DNA of 41,342 bases from Phoronis australis (taxonomy: Eukaryota > Phoronida > Phoronidae), in NCBI GenBank assembly GCA_002633005.1, contig NMRA01000631.1:128256-169597 (forward strand), written 5' to 3'. The notes beneath the pieces are model-generated. The model saw only the letters and a list, made by a program, of their open reading frames with translations. It did no database searches and had not been told where the DNA came from. Below are positions 32,883 through 41,342 of this stretch, in pieces. Numbering within the stretch: the stretch's first letter is position 1; each line of letters opens with the position of its first letter. Position numbers and translations under genes: made by a program.

Positions 32883-33099
32883 TATAGTAACGTGGCCTAT
32901 AATTCATGAGATACAGCCAACTTACCTAACTTCTTGTCCGGACTCGACATCTGTGTCCCACTTTTAAGAGCGCCTCTCCTTACACTATCAAGAGCGTCTA
33001 TCTTTCACCACACTCTATCATAGACTCCCCGATTTTTCCCCTCGTGCCCAGAGTCACGTGACCTATCACTGGCTCACGATGTCAACACCACACACGACA
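32883..33099 (-). repeat. gypsy 5' LTR (217 bp)
   Basis: On the minus strand it begins TGTCGTGTGTGGTGTTGACA (at 33099) and ends CGTTACTATA (at 32883). It matches the 3' LTR at 24070-24345 but lacks about 59 bases just after the first TGTCGTG. Confidence 0.85.
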
Positions 33100-33544
33100 G
33101 CTCTACTTGCCTCTACTTGTAGTAAGTACTTGTTGATTGATAACTACCGTCGGAGGTCCTAAAAAGTCAAATTAAGTCGTGAACGATCTCATTTCCTTTT
33201 CTGCGCGGTCCGCGACATCTAGCGTTGAAGTTTCCAGCGTTCGTCTGCTTACGAACGTCAAACAAATACCCTTACTTGTTGATATTCACAATAGCATAAT
33301 AAACAGTGAGTGTGGGCTTCATTTTTCAAGTGTATCTTTAAAAAAACAGCATATTTCAATAATCTACTTTTTTGTGCCTTTTCAGAATATATTTTCGAAA
33401 ACATACATCGTTCAGACTTGCTCAAACACGCGCTCCAGGGGTAGCTTGAACATTGTATCAAAATGTCCCAGGGTCGATCATGTTTTGTAAGGACAAAGCA
33501 ATAAAATACACTTAGATGATGCTGGGTTCTAAGCGTTTTACATA
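33100..33544. other. sequence between the two gypsy elements
   Basis: About 445 bases of unique-looking intergenic sequence. No exon is recognised. Confidence 0.5.
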
Positions 33545-33713
33545 TGTGATGTATGAATGATTTAGTTTACGTCTAGTCACGTGATGGTTTCACCATCAGT
33601 TTGTAGTTGTACGTGCACTGCTTGTATTACCACGATCACGAATAGACGTATTTCAGTATCACTCGAATAATTGGTGTTCCTTCCACTCTGGCTACCCAAC
33701 GATAAACGTAACA
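33545..33713 (+). repeat. gypsy-2 5' LTR (169 bp)
   Basis: TGTGATGTATGAATG to GATAAACGTAACA. Lacks about 35 bases after TTTAGTTTACG that are present in the 3' LTR; otherwise near identical. Confidence 0.9.
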
Positions 33714-33714
33714 T

Positions 33715-33724
33715 TGGCGACGAG
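33715..33724 (+). promoter_or_regulatory. primer-binding site, tRNA-Ser type
   Basis: TGGCGACGAG begins one base after the LTR and equals the complement of the 3' end of tRNA-Ser(GCU). Beyond ten bases the match weakens. The gag ATG follows at 33727. Confidence 0.7.
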
Positions 33725-33726
33725 AA

Positions 33727-34716
33727 ATGGCTTCGAGGACGATTCAGTTCGAGGAGTACAACAAACGGGAAGATATGGACAGCTATTTGGAACGTTTGGA
33801 ACAATTTTTAGTTACGGCCGATTTATCGGACAAAGCAGTCAAGAAACGGGCGGTTTTGCTGAGCAGCATGGGGGCAGACTGCTACCAAGTTGTGAAAGAC
33901 TTAGCATTTCCCGCCAGTCCTGCGACGAAATCATATGATGACATATGTACCTTGCTTAAAAATCATTTTAAGCCAACGAGACTGAAAACGGCGGAGAGAT
34001 ATAGGTTCCATTCCATAGTCCAAAAAGAGGGACAATCAGTCATGGAATTTGTACGGGAGCTTCGAAAAATGGCTGGAACTTGCGAATTTACGGCAGACGC
34101 ACTGAATGACAATCTAAGAGACAGGTTCATTTGTGGAATACGATCTGACAACATCAAAAAGAGACTGCTTGCCAAAGAATTTACATTTGACGAGGCGATC
34201 AAAGAAGCGGTTGCGCAGGAAACAGCGGCAAAGGACATGAAGGACATTCATCCGGGAGGCAATAGCGCGGAGAATGCTGCAACGGGTGCAGTGAATCAAG
34301 TTCAAGGAAGGAAATCGTTGTATAACGCGAACCCGAGAGCGAGAAGTACCCCTCGCATGCCGAGAAACGAAACACAGTCACGCGGAACGCAGAGAAATGG
34401 TCAAGGAACTCAGCGGAAACAGTGTTGGCGCTGTGGGCTCAACAACCACACACCGGACAACTGTAGACACAAAAACAGTAAGTGTTTTAAATGTAATAAC
34501 ATTGGCCATTTGAAATCGGAATGTCAGAAAGGGGCACAAAATCGGGCACATTTCGTTGAAGATGATGACATGACCCTTGATTTATTATTTGCCACTGATG
34601 AAACGTCCTCACCCGTACCGCCATCAATCAAGGTTCCTATTAAGATTGAGGGAATTCTATTCAATATGGAATTTGACCCTGGCGCAGGATCATCGGTCAT
34701 AAGTTTCGCTGACTGA
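33727..34716 (+). CDS. gag: gypsy-2 gag and start of protease
   Basis: A 329-codon frame. Capsid-like helical core: EDMDSYLERLEQFLVTADL, KAVLLSSMG-type helix, KNHFKPTRLKTAERYRFHS, and QSVMEFVRELRKMAGTCEF to DRFICGIRSDNIKKRLLA. Two CX2CX4HX4C knuckles follow: CWRCGLNNHTPDNC and CFKCNNIGHLKSEC. The frame then enters the protease, where the active site reads DPGA (34675-34686) instead of DTGA, and it stops at TGA a few codons later. The protease continues in another phase at 34739. Confidence 0.9.
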   Translation: MASRTIQFEEYNKREDMDSYLERLEQFLVTADLSDKAVKKRAVLLSSMGADCYQVVKDLAFPASPATKSYDDICTLLKNHFKPTRLKTAERYRFHSIVQKEGQSVMEFVRELRKMAGTCEFTADALNDNLRDRFICGIRSDNIKKRLLAKEFTFDEAIKEAVAQETAAKDMKDIHPGGNSAENAATGAVNQVQGRKSLYNANPRARSTPRMPRNETQSRGTQRNGQGTQRKQCWRCGLNNHTPDNCRHKNSKCFKCNNIGHLKSECQKGAQNRAHFVEDDDMTLDLLFATDETSSPVPPSIKVPIKIEGILFNMEFDPGAGSSVISFAD

Positions 34717-34738
34717 GAAACAATTCAAATATATTCCC

Positions 34739-35959
34739 TTGAAACCTAGACAGCAGAATATGCACGCATATGCCGGAGCGCAATTAGATGTTGCGGGACA
34801 AATCACCGTAGATGTTGAATATGAAGGCCAAAATGTGGCATTGCCATTAACGATCGTACGAGCGGATCGCCACGCCCCTCATTTGTTGGGTCGAGTGTGG
34901 CTGAGTCATTTATTTGGTGCCGCGCAGAGATTGCAACGATGGGCAGTGACCTTGTCAGCTTTCAATTACGACATACGATACATCACGTCTAAACAAAATG
35001 CTATCGCTGACGCTTTATCACGGTTGCCACTGCCTACCACAAGGGGTGAAGAAGTCAACTGCATCGAAACCAAACAATTGGATGGACTTCCTGTCAGCAG
35101 CAAGGCCATTAGTCATGCTACGAGGAACGATCCTGTTCTGTCACGAGTGATACATTTTGTACAGTACGGGTGGCCTAGCGAAATTGACGACGTGCGGTTT
35201 ACACCATTTCTCAGAAGAAAACATGAGCTCACGACCGAGCAAGGGTGCATCATATGGGGAATGCGTGTGGTTATTCCCGAGAAATACCGCAAAGATATAC
35301 TTGACGAATTACACAATGCACATGTAGGTATTGTGCGCATGAAAGAACTTGCTCGCAGTTACGTATGGTGGCTTCAAGTTGACCAGGATATTGAACAGTT
35401 GGTGCGAACGTGCGGTGCGTGCCAACATGTGCGAAATTTACCGCCAGCGACACCACTAATGCCCTGGGTATGGCCAAGTAAGCCTTGGCACCGGGTTCAC
35501 GCGGACTTCGCGGAAAAGGACGGTCAACACTTTCTGATAGTGATTGACGCGCACTCAAAGTGGCCGGAAATATTCCATATGACCAGCACGACGTCAAATG
35601 CGACCATTGCGGTTTTGCGAGAGTTATTTGGTAGATATGGAGTACCAGTGCAATTTGTTAGTGATAACGGTCCGCAATTTATAAGCCAAGAGTTCAAAAA
35701 TTTCTTGAAAATGAATGCGGTTAAGCAAGTGCTAGTTGCACCGTACCACGCAGCGAGTAACGGGGCAGCAGAACGAATGGTACAATCGTTCAAACGTGCG
35801 CTGAATACGAGCAAGTCAACCGGAAAGTCGCACAACGGATTGCGAGTTTTCTCTTGTCGTACCGGTCGACAGCACACGCCACTACCGGACAGTCTCCTGC
35901 ATTTTTATTTCTGGGTCGCGAACTCAGAACGCGGTTATCTGCAATACACCCCAGCGTAG
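34739..35959 (+). pseudogene. gypsy-2 protease end fused to RNase H tail and integrase
   Basis: A 406-codon open frame. Residues 1-57 are the protease C-terminal half, ending APHLLGRVWLSHL. Residues 59-100 are the RNase H C-terminal tail, RWAVTLSAFNYDIRYITSKQ and ADALSRLPLP. The RT palm and the RNase H catalytic core are missing between them (junction near 34910), yet the frame is kept. The integrase follows: H192, H195, C225, C228, then D256 (HADFAE), D309 (VSDNGPQF), E345 (AAERMVQ), with 35 residues between the last two. The frame is lost near 35830. Confidence 0.9.
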
Positions 35960-36451
35960 AGGAAAAAGTGCTGGACAAGCAGGAGAGTCAAAAGCGTTAT
36001 TATGACACGAAATGCCACCAACGGGACTTTATGGTCGGTGAAGAAGTGTTTATCAAAGATTTCCAAGTAAAGGAAAAATGGTGGCCGGCTACAGTGATGG
36101 AGAAAACCGCACCGAAGTCCTATGTTGTTGCATTAGAAAACGGTCAAGTGTGGAAACTACATGTAGACCAGATGCGCACACGACATCTGTCATCGGACAT
36201 GTCCAAATCTTGCGATCAACACGATGACACACTTGGAGTACCACCGATACTTTACCCAGTTGTCAATAGAGACAGCACCGGAAACTGCTGTTAGTAAACC
36301 GGAGTTAGCCGAAGCAGAATCGCCTGCATCGCGTTCGGACATCTCAGACTCGGTGGAAGCTAAAACGCCAGACGTACAATTACCTGAGACTATGCAATTA
36401 CCGAGACGTTCAAAGCGAACGGTGAAACAACCAGAGAGACTGGATTTGTAA
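35854..36451 (+). pseudogene. gypsy-2 integrase C-terminus and tail
   Basis: In a frame shifted from the integrase core: SYRSTAHATTGQSPAFLFLG (end of the core), then the C-terminal barrel-like region FMVGEEVFIKDF..KWWPATVMEK..LHVDQMRTRH. It ends at 36294 after another frame change. The tail (36224-36451) is acidic and closes with RRSKRTVKQPERLDL, the usual ending of such polyproteins. Confidence 0.8.
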
Positions 36452-36533
36452 TAGCTGTGGCAAACATTTGTTTAAAAGACTCTCATGTAGTGTTGTATTT
36501 ATGCTAGTTGCTAACGATATGTAGTTTCAGCTC

Positions 36534-36749
36534 AGGAGGAAAGAGTGTGATGTATGAATGATTTAGTTTACGCCATGTACTATTTTTAGAGATCACGTGT
36601 TATGTTATGTTGTCACGTGATGGTTTCACCATCAGTTTGTAGTTGTACGTGCACTGCTTGTATTACCACGATCACGAATAGACGTATTTCGGTATCACTC
36701 GAATAATTGGTGTTCCTTCCACTCTGGCTACCCAACGATAAACGTAACA
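36534..36749 (+). repeat. gypsy-2 PPT and 3' LTR (204 bp)
   Basis: The purine tract AGGAGGAAAGAG (36534-36545) abuts the LTR, which begins TGTGATG at 36546 and ends CGTAACA at 36749. It carries the 35-base segment missing from the 5' copy. Confidence 0.88.
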
Positions 36750-37570
36750 ATATAAACATTCTCAATGAAAACGTCTGTGCACATCGGAGTTGGGTGCAAA
36801 ACACACAACAATTTATTTCAATTGAAACTGAAATAATAAACAATGCAATGCGTTTTTATGTCGTCTAGAAACTGAAATAATAAAAAATGCAATGCGTTTT
36901 TATGTCGTCTAGAGTAACTGTAAGCACTGTAGTTGATCTGTGTGGTCTTAAGTTACTTTGTGCATTACAGTTTAAACGAAACGGTCACAACTTTAGGGCC
37001 TCATCAGGCGATATCAGCGACCGTTTAAAAACTCTGCTTACGGAGACAAACATGGGTTGAAGACTGAAAAAACACGTATATTTGTGAAGGCTGATACATG
37101 TTCATGACATCACATGAGCAGCTGCTAACGAACATTGGGTAGTAGTACAATCAGCTGCTTTTTATGCTTATATTCATGACTTTAGGTCAACAGAGTCTAT
37201 AACATATAAGTTTCACGACTAGGTGACAATCAGAACTACCCAGGCCTTGTGAAATTTCAGGGTCTAACGGAACTCAATACACAGTGGTACCTGGCTTTAT
37301 TATGACAATAGCCTTCATACAGCTAGCTGGCTGGCTACGGGAGTAAAGGGACTTGCACCTCTGTTATGTCGACCTCCAACATTTCTTGAGGAAACCCAGG
37401 CCCAGGGTCAGATAGGAGACTTGTAAATGCCAGGACTAATTATCTAATACCACTGGCACTGTCACGTCTACTATTTTCTGAACTGAGGCCACCCACGGTT
37501 TTGTAAGTTCTCCCAAAATGAGTTGGGGACCTGTTCAGTCTATCATGTGTCAGCCACTCAAGCTAAGCCT
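36750..37570. other. intergenic sequence with 44-bp tandem repeat
   Basis: Two 44-bp units starting GAAACTGAAATAATAAA lie at 36824-36867 and 36868-36911, differing by one or two bases. No coding signal in the rest. Confidence 0.7.
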
Positions 37571-38160
37571 GCAAGCAAGTCGTACTTTTCGGTGAATTAT
37601 GCATCACTCTGAGTAGAAGGACACCCAGGAGGCCATCAGTGTCTTTATTTCCTTCCAACTCCAACAAATACTCCCATAATCAAACTTATTTTAGAGCAGT
37701 CCTTCATTCAGTTGCCCAAATGATCAACTGGCCATTTTTAACACTGTGCGTGCTGCTGGTAGGCGCGGTAAAAATAAGAGCACGCATAGTGTAGAAATAG
37801 CCAGTTGTCGAGATGGGCAACTGAATGAAGGACTGCTTTAAGAAAAAGTATGATTGGAGTGTTGACAGACTCCTAAGTTGTCCCTCTATGCGCAAAAGGT
37901 ACTTATAGCAATGTCACTTTGAAGTTTTAATCAATGTGAGGCATAATTCGCCGAAAAGCTTCCGGCTTCACCGTCTGTACTGGGGCCAGCTAGAGACGGT
38001 GTTCGCTGTCTTTGGGAGTATTTGCTCGAGTTGGAAGAAATGAAAGACATCAACAGCCTCCTAAGATGTCCCTCTACGTGCAAAAATTACTTATGGAATC
38101 ATGACTGATGGTTTAGTCACTGTGAAGCATAATGTGCGGAAAACCTTCTGAGGCATGAAA
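37570..38160. repeat. cluster of three diverged repeat copies
   Basis: A unit with the order GGGAGTATTTG..GTTGGAAG..AAAGACA..CCTCCTAAG.TGTCCCTCTA..GCATAATTCGCCGAAAAG occurs in whole or part three times. One copy is at about 38018-38150 (plus), one at about 37848-37965 (plus, starting later), and one inverted at about 37575-37690. The hairpin at 37691-37841 sits between the inverted and direct copies. Class unknown. Confidence 0.6.
37691..37841. repeat. long imperfect hairpin (about 65-bp arms)
   Basis: The left arm AGCAGTCCTTCATTCAGTTG and its continuation through CAACTGGCCATTTTTAACAC to GCGTGCT are matched in inverted order on the right, ending CAACTGAATGAAGGACTGCT, with a loop of roughly 20 bases. 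Mismatches are scattered. It looks like a MITE or foldback; if transcribed it would form a stable stem. Confidence 0.75.
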
Positions 38161-39380
38161 GGCCTATGAGATGGCCACGGTCTCTACTGCCTGTTGAGAT
38201 GGTGGTGCTGCCTAGAATATCACAGGATTACCGGAAGTCTGAATTACACATCAAAAACGGGAAGGACTCATTCATGAGGCATGCATAAGCAACATGAATG
38301 GATGATTCACTTCATCCTTACTAGTAGTTACTAGTAGGTACTTTTAAGTTGGTACTAGTAGGAGGTGAGCTCTGAGGGAGAAATTGGTCATCACCAAGCA
38401 GGTAGCATACTCCTAGTCGTACTTTTTCCAGTTGAGCGGAAAAAATGCTGCCCTGTAGTTTTTGGATGCATAGAACCATATCAGAGATCTCGTGCTTTAT
38501 CTCGGGTGTTTTGCGCAATGGGCCCAACCATGAGACCTGCGCACGTCTGATTCACCGTAAATGACGTCAGGTCTCCTGCACTGTTTTTTGGATGCTCTGC
38601 TGGATGTTTCCACAGGCACTGGTTTTTCCATTAAGATGTGCCGTTTATTCATTTTTGACTGCTGCCGACTACGAGTCATTTGTGGTGTTCATGACTTTTG
38701 CCCCTTCCCCCTTGTTTTGGTGAGCTCATTTTTTGAGTTTGGAGACCTAGGAATTTTTCCAGGTCGGATTTAGCAAGTTGACATACGAAGCGTCGATCCC
38801 TGTAAAGCACCCGCCTTCAGACAATTTCTCTTTGGCTGACTAGTGATGACACCTGGCTTTAAAGCAGGAGGTACAGGGTTCAAAAACTTGGAACAAGGTC
38901 ATTTTTCATTTTATGGGTGTCCATAGGGGCAATATATCGCCTGTGGACGCTGTGGCCCAAACATGCAGGTGATGACCATGTAATGGATTGATTAAATAAA
39001 GTTTACAAAAATGTGTATGGACACAGTTACCTGCCTCGGAATTTTGACGAAATTTCTAAGAGGTTTTGCCCATGTCGTAAACCTGAGATGAGTTTAGGAT
39101 TCCCTTTATGCCAATCTTACCCTGAAAGTTTCATAACAACCAACCAACAGTACTTTGACTGATCCACTCCATACATTCTCAATATTTGTTTGGCACTGGG
39201 AAGTGCACTTCTTAAAAAAAAAGTTGTGAATGTGTTAAGAAAGGGAATAGCATATTCAATGATGTGAGTGAATCCTCGAACAGTTCATAGTAGCATACTG
39301 TTGTTAATTATATAGATTGTTGTTTTTTCGTATTAACTGTCATAACAGCCATGTTTTCCAGGTAGTGACAGATCTGTTCA
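38160..39380. other. upstream region of the CENP-L-like gene
   Basis: Apart from the SINE-like sequence no feature is evident. An acceptor-like TTTTCCAG at 39353-39360, about 20 bases before the CENP-L start codon, suggests the 5' UTR may be spliced. Promoter position cannot be seen. Confidence 0.35.
38833..39010 (+). repeat. tRNA-derived SINE, plus strand
   Basis: A-box-like TGGCTGACTAGTG (38833-38845) and B-box-like GGGTTCAAAAAC (38876-38887) are spaced as in a tRNA gene, with a degenerate anticodon arm between. An unrelated body follows, ending GGATTGATTAAATAAAG. The acceptor stem does not pair, so it is not a functional tRNA. Confidence 0.55.
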
Positions 39381-40991
39381 ATGGCAGAGTTTCACACCCC
39401 TCCTCAAGGAGTGTCGACAGTACGTGATTCACAAACAGGAACAAGGAAGCACACACCATATACAAAGACACCCAGGACTCGAAGAATCACTGGTGGGTGA
39501 AAGACATTAGCAATACGTTGACAGTTAGCATCAATTGGCTTTGATATGATTCTTATGCATGTTGAGAATGATGAATTATCAGGAATGTGCACTGTAATGA
39601 AAAGTGCAAGTTTTTTAAATTAAGATATAGACCTTAGTCCTTATAGCATGTTTACAGTAAGACTTGGAACATAGTCCATATTGCATGTCGTTCTATTCAC
39701 CAATGAGTTGGTCATTTTTATGTCATCCAAGGACCAGACTTGGAGAAGTGGCATTCCAGTTTTGTGTCACTCGTCGTGCAGATATTATATAACATGTTTC
39801 CTCAGGAGGACGAGCCAGGCTTTCAAGAACAAGAACACCCGAGGATGACCTCAATCTCGAAGGTATGTTCAACTTCAGTCATTGCAAGTGGTCTGATACA
39901 CGATGCATTAGACGTGCACAAGCTTTGCACCTCGCACCTGACACCTGAAACCAATTTTCATTAATTAATGTACCGTACACATATGCACACACTAAGACTG
40001 AGCTGAGGAGCCAGAGACTTGACTCAAGGGTCTAGCTGGGGGTTCCAGTGGGATTTGTACCCATGTCCTTGAGAAAAGGAGGCAGACACTCAATCCACTA
40101 GACCACACTGTTTCCTTAATGTGTTTTCAAATGCTTATCCGCGGCACTGTAGACTGCTAAGTATAGACAAGCAAAACAAGTGAAGACATTATTTTAAGTA
40201 TACTCTCATTTTGCCACTTGCTAATGTGTCACTGCCGTCTCACGTGTTTGGTAAAAGTAAGATTCAACTAAAAACACATGCTTTCTATGTCACAGAATGA
40301 ATATCAGGGTTGTTGGTGTGTAGTCTATTCCTACAGTTTTGTGTAACTTGCTTCAGGCTTTTGAGGGTGGATAAAGTTTACCAAGCATTATTCTGTTTTA
40401 GAGAGCTGGATGGGAAAGTAACTGTTAATATTCTGTCAATAGGCAAAAAGTGGTCTTAGTGACCTTTTAAGGAGATGTTATGCAGAGACTTGGGCTTCAA
40501 AATTTCACATCTCGCTGCTTTTGGTGGAGTATCAACATGACAGTTTGAAATACCATTAACATTATTTTTGTGTATATTTCTGTACTAGTGTCAATAGTGT
40601 ACAATAAAATCTAACCAGTGTAGGACACGTGATGTATTTCATAAACATTATGTTGCACCGTATTAAATTCTTTGCCATGTTCAAGTTCTGTATCATACCT
40701 TATGTATGACAATGTTTTGAAAAAGCAGGAATTCACAACTGTGTAAAAACACCTTGAAAATGAAAAGGGAAATTTTAAAAATTATTTTTGACTAAATTTG
40801 CCAAGATACGACCATAATGCTGATTCTGGTCTTGCATTAGAATATAATGAGCTGATTAACTTGCTGCTAAATTTTCAGAGATTGCTAACAAAACATGGAG
40901 AGCCTACAAGGTGACCCCGCTTTTCCAGTTCAACCATGGCGCTCAGGATTTGAAAGTTTACTCAAAATTACTAGGTGCTTATCTTGAAGCA
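39381..40991 (+). CDS. CENPL: centromere protein L-like, N-terminal exons (partial)
   Basis: Kinetochore subunit of the constitutive centromere-associated network, partner of CENP-N in vertebrates. Three exons: 39381-39492 (ATG start, basic Thr/Arg-rich MAEFHTPPQG..TPYTKTPRTRRIT), 39806-39862 (GGRARLSRTRTPEDDLNLE) and 40879-40991. All have AG/GT borders and matching phases (1, 1, 0). Exon 3 reads ANKTWRAYKVTPLFQFNHGA then LKVYSKLLGAYLEA. It resembles the conserved N-terminal segment of CENP-L (W-x-x-Y-x-x-TPL-x-x-F, then L-x-x-YS-x-LL-x-A). The basic tail before it fits the family. The first two exons are assigned by phase and composition only. The gene continues beyond 41342. Confidence 0.8.
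40038..40114 (-). repeat. tRNA-derived SINE or tRNA relic in CENP-L intron
   Basis: The minus strand has A-box-like TGGTCTAGTGG (complement of 40095-40105) and B-box-like GGGTACAAATCCC (complement of 40050-40062) at tRNA spacing. The acceptor ends do not pair, so a SINE head or relic is more likely than a tRNA gene. Confidence 0.55.
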
Positions 40992-41009
40992 GTAAGTGGA
41001 CGGATTTGT

Positions 41010-41342
41010 GTTTTATTATGCGCCCACATATTTATATGTGGACGCATTATGCCGTCATCTCTGTCCGTCCGGGCGGCGGTCCGGCGTCCGCTGCAAAACC
41101 CTTTGACATACGTTCATGAAATTTGGCACATATGTTCCATTCATGAATGGGACGGCATGTGCGAACTTTCGGATGGATCCGACTACCGGTGTGCCCCCTA
41201 GTGGCAATTTTAGTTTTTTACGCTTACCTTTGTATCTTCAAAAGTCCTGAACGGATTTTCATGAAATTTGGTATGTAGGCACCTAGTAGTGAGATGACGC
41301 TATCCTGCCGTTTTCGGATGGATTCGACATAGTTTGCGCCAC
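41010..41342. repeat. dispersed repeat with hairpin and repeated module, runs off window
   Basis: A hairpin, TGCGCCCACATAT / ATATGTGGACGCA (about 41019-41047), is followed by a module CATGAAATTTGG..TTTTCGGATGGATTCGAC that occurs twice (about 41100-41190 and 41240-41335) with divergence. TCCGTCCGG-like runs lie between. It is in the CENP-L intron after the donor at 40992. No coding role. Confidence 0.6.

Larger units (their letters stand above)
24070..33099 (-). mobile_element. Ty3/gypsy LTR retrotransposon carrying HhH-gag and zinc-finger/TatD ORFs
   Basis: About 9.0 kb on the minus strand. Order in reading direction: 5' LTR, tRNA-Ser PBS, HhH ORF, gag, zinc knuckle, protease, RT, RNase H, spacer, integrase, Cys-rich/C2H2 region, TatD-like domain, PPT, 3' LTR. 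Integrase after RT/RNase H is the gypsy order. LTR pair, PBS and PPT fit one element, with no N inside, so the accessory ORFs lie within its boundaries. Many frame changes show it is dead in this copy. No target-site duplication was found. Confidence 0.92.
33545..36749 (+). mobile_element. internally deleted Ty3/gypsy LTR retrotransposon lacking RT
   Basis: Order: LTR (33545-33713), PBS, gag with two zinc knuckles, protease, RNase H tail, integrase, C-terminal tail, PPT, LTR (36546-36749). Flanks ACATA and ATATA match at four of five bases and may be the target-site duplication. Reverse transcriptase and most of RNase H are absent. At 3.2 kb it could move only with proteins supplied by a complete relative. 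Confidence 0.92.

Noticed and set aside
24061-33110. 5-bp target-site duplication for the large gypsy element
   Set aside because: Flanks CTATC and GCTCT do not match at any reasonable LTR boundary.
40038-40114. Functional tRNA gene
   Set aside because: Only A and B boxes are recognisable; the acceptor stem does not pair.

Overview
This is animal (metazoan) nuclear DNA. It holds three conserved eukaryotic genes split by introns with GT...AG junctions, separated by AT-rich intergenic sequence full of retrotransposons and small repeats. The elements (copia with half-tRNA priming, Ty3/gypsy with extra ORFs, hAT-like MITEs, tRNA-derived SINEs) would suit a marine invertebrate, but I cannot name the species. 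Six single-base N positions (241, 5178, 11682, 12222, 12898, 15475) mark scaffold joins. Five of them have nearly the same sequence on both sides or repeat earlier element sequence, so some apparent duplications are probably assembly artefacts.

Layout. (1) 335-3811, plus strand: the last five exons of BCKDHA, the E1-alpha subunit of branched-chain 2-oxo acid dehydrogenase. (2) 4705-5651: a 473-bp segment present twice around an N. (3) 7710-10277, minus strand: the last three exons of an APMAP-like beta-propeller protein; its upstream exons are not found. (4) 10771-17169, plus: a decayed Ty1/copia element plus a second partial copy joined through an N. (5) 17170-24069: gene-poor sequence with MITE-like and dispersed repeats, including a hAT-type MITE with target-site duplication. 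(6) 24070-33099, minus: a roughly 9-kb Ty3/gypsy element, broken by frameshifts and stops. Its gag starts with a helix-hairpin-helix ORF, and the env position holds a Cys-rich/C2H2 plus TatD-type metal-dependent nuclease ORF. (7) 33545-36749, plus: a second, short Ty3/gypsy element whose protease is fused directly to the RNase H tail, so reverse transcriptase is missing. (8) 36824-39010: tandem, inverted and SINE-like repeats. (9) 39381-40991, plus: the first three coding exons of a CENP-L-like kinetochore gene, which runs off the window. (10) 41010-41342: part of a dispersed repeat.

The three cellular genes are functionally unrelated (mitochondrial amino-acid catabolism, a membrane-anchored propeller protein, the kinetochore). 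The most unusual content is the gypsy element that carries HhH-gag and zinc-finger/TatD modules. All retroelement ORFs seen here are damaged, and they are described as they stand.
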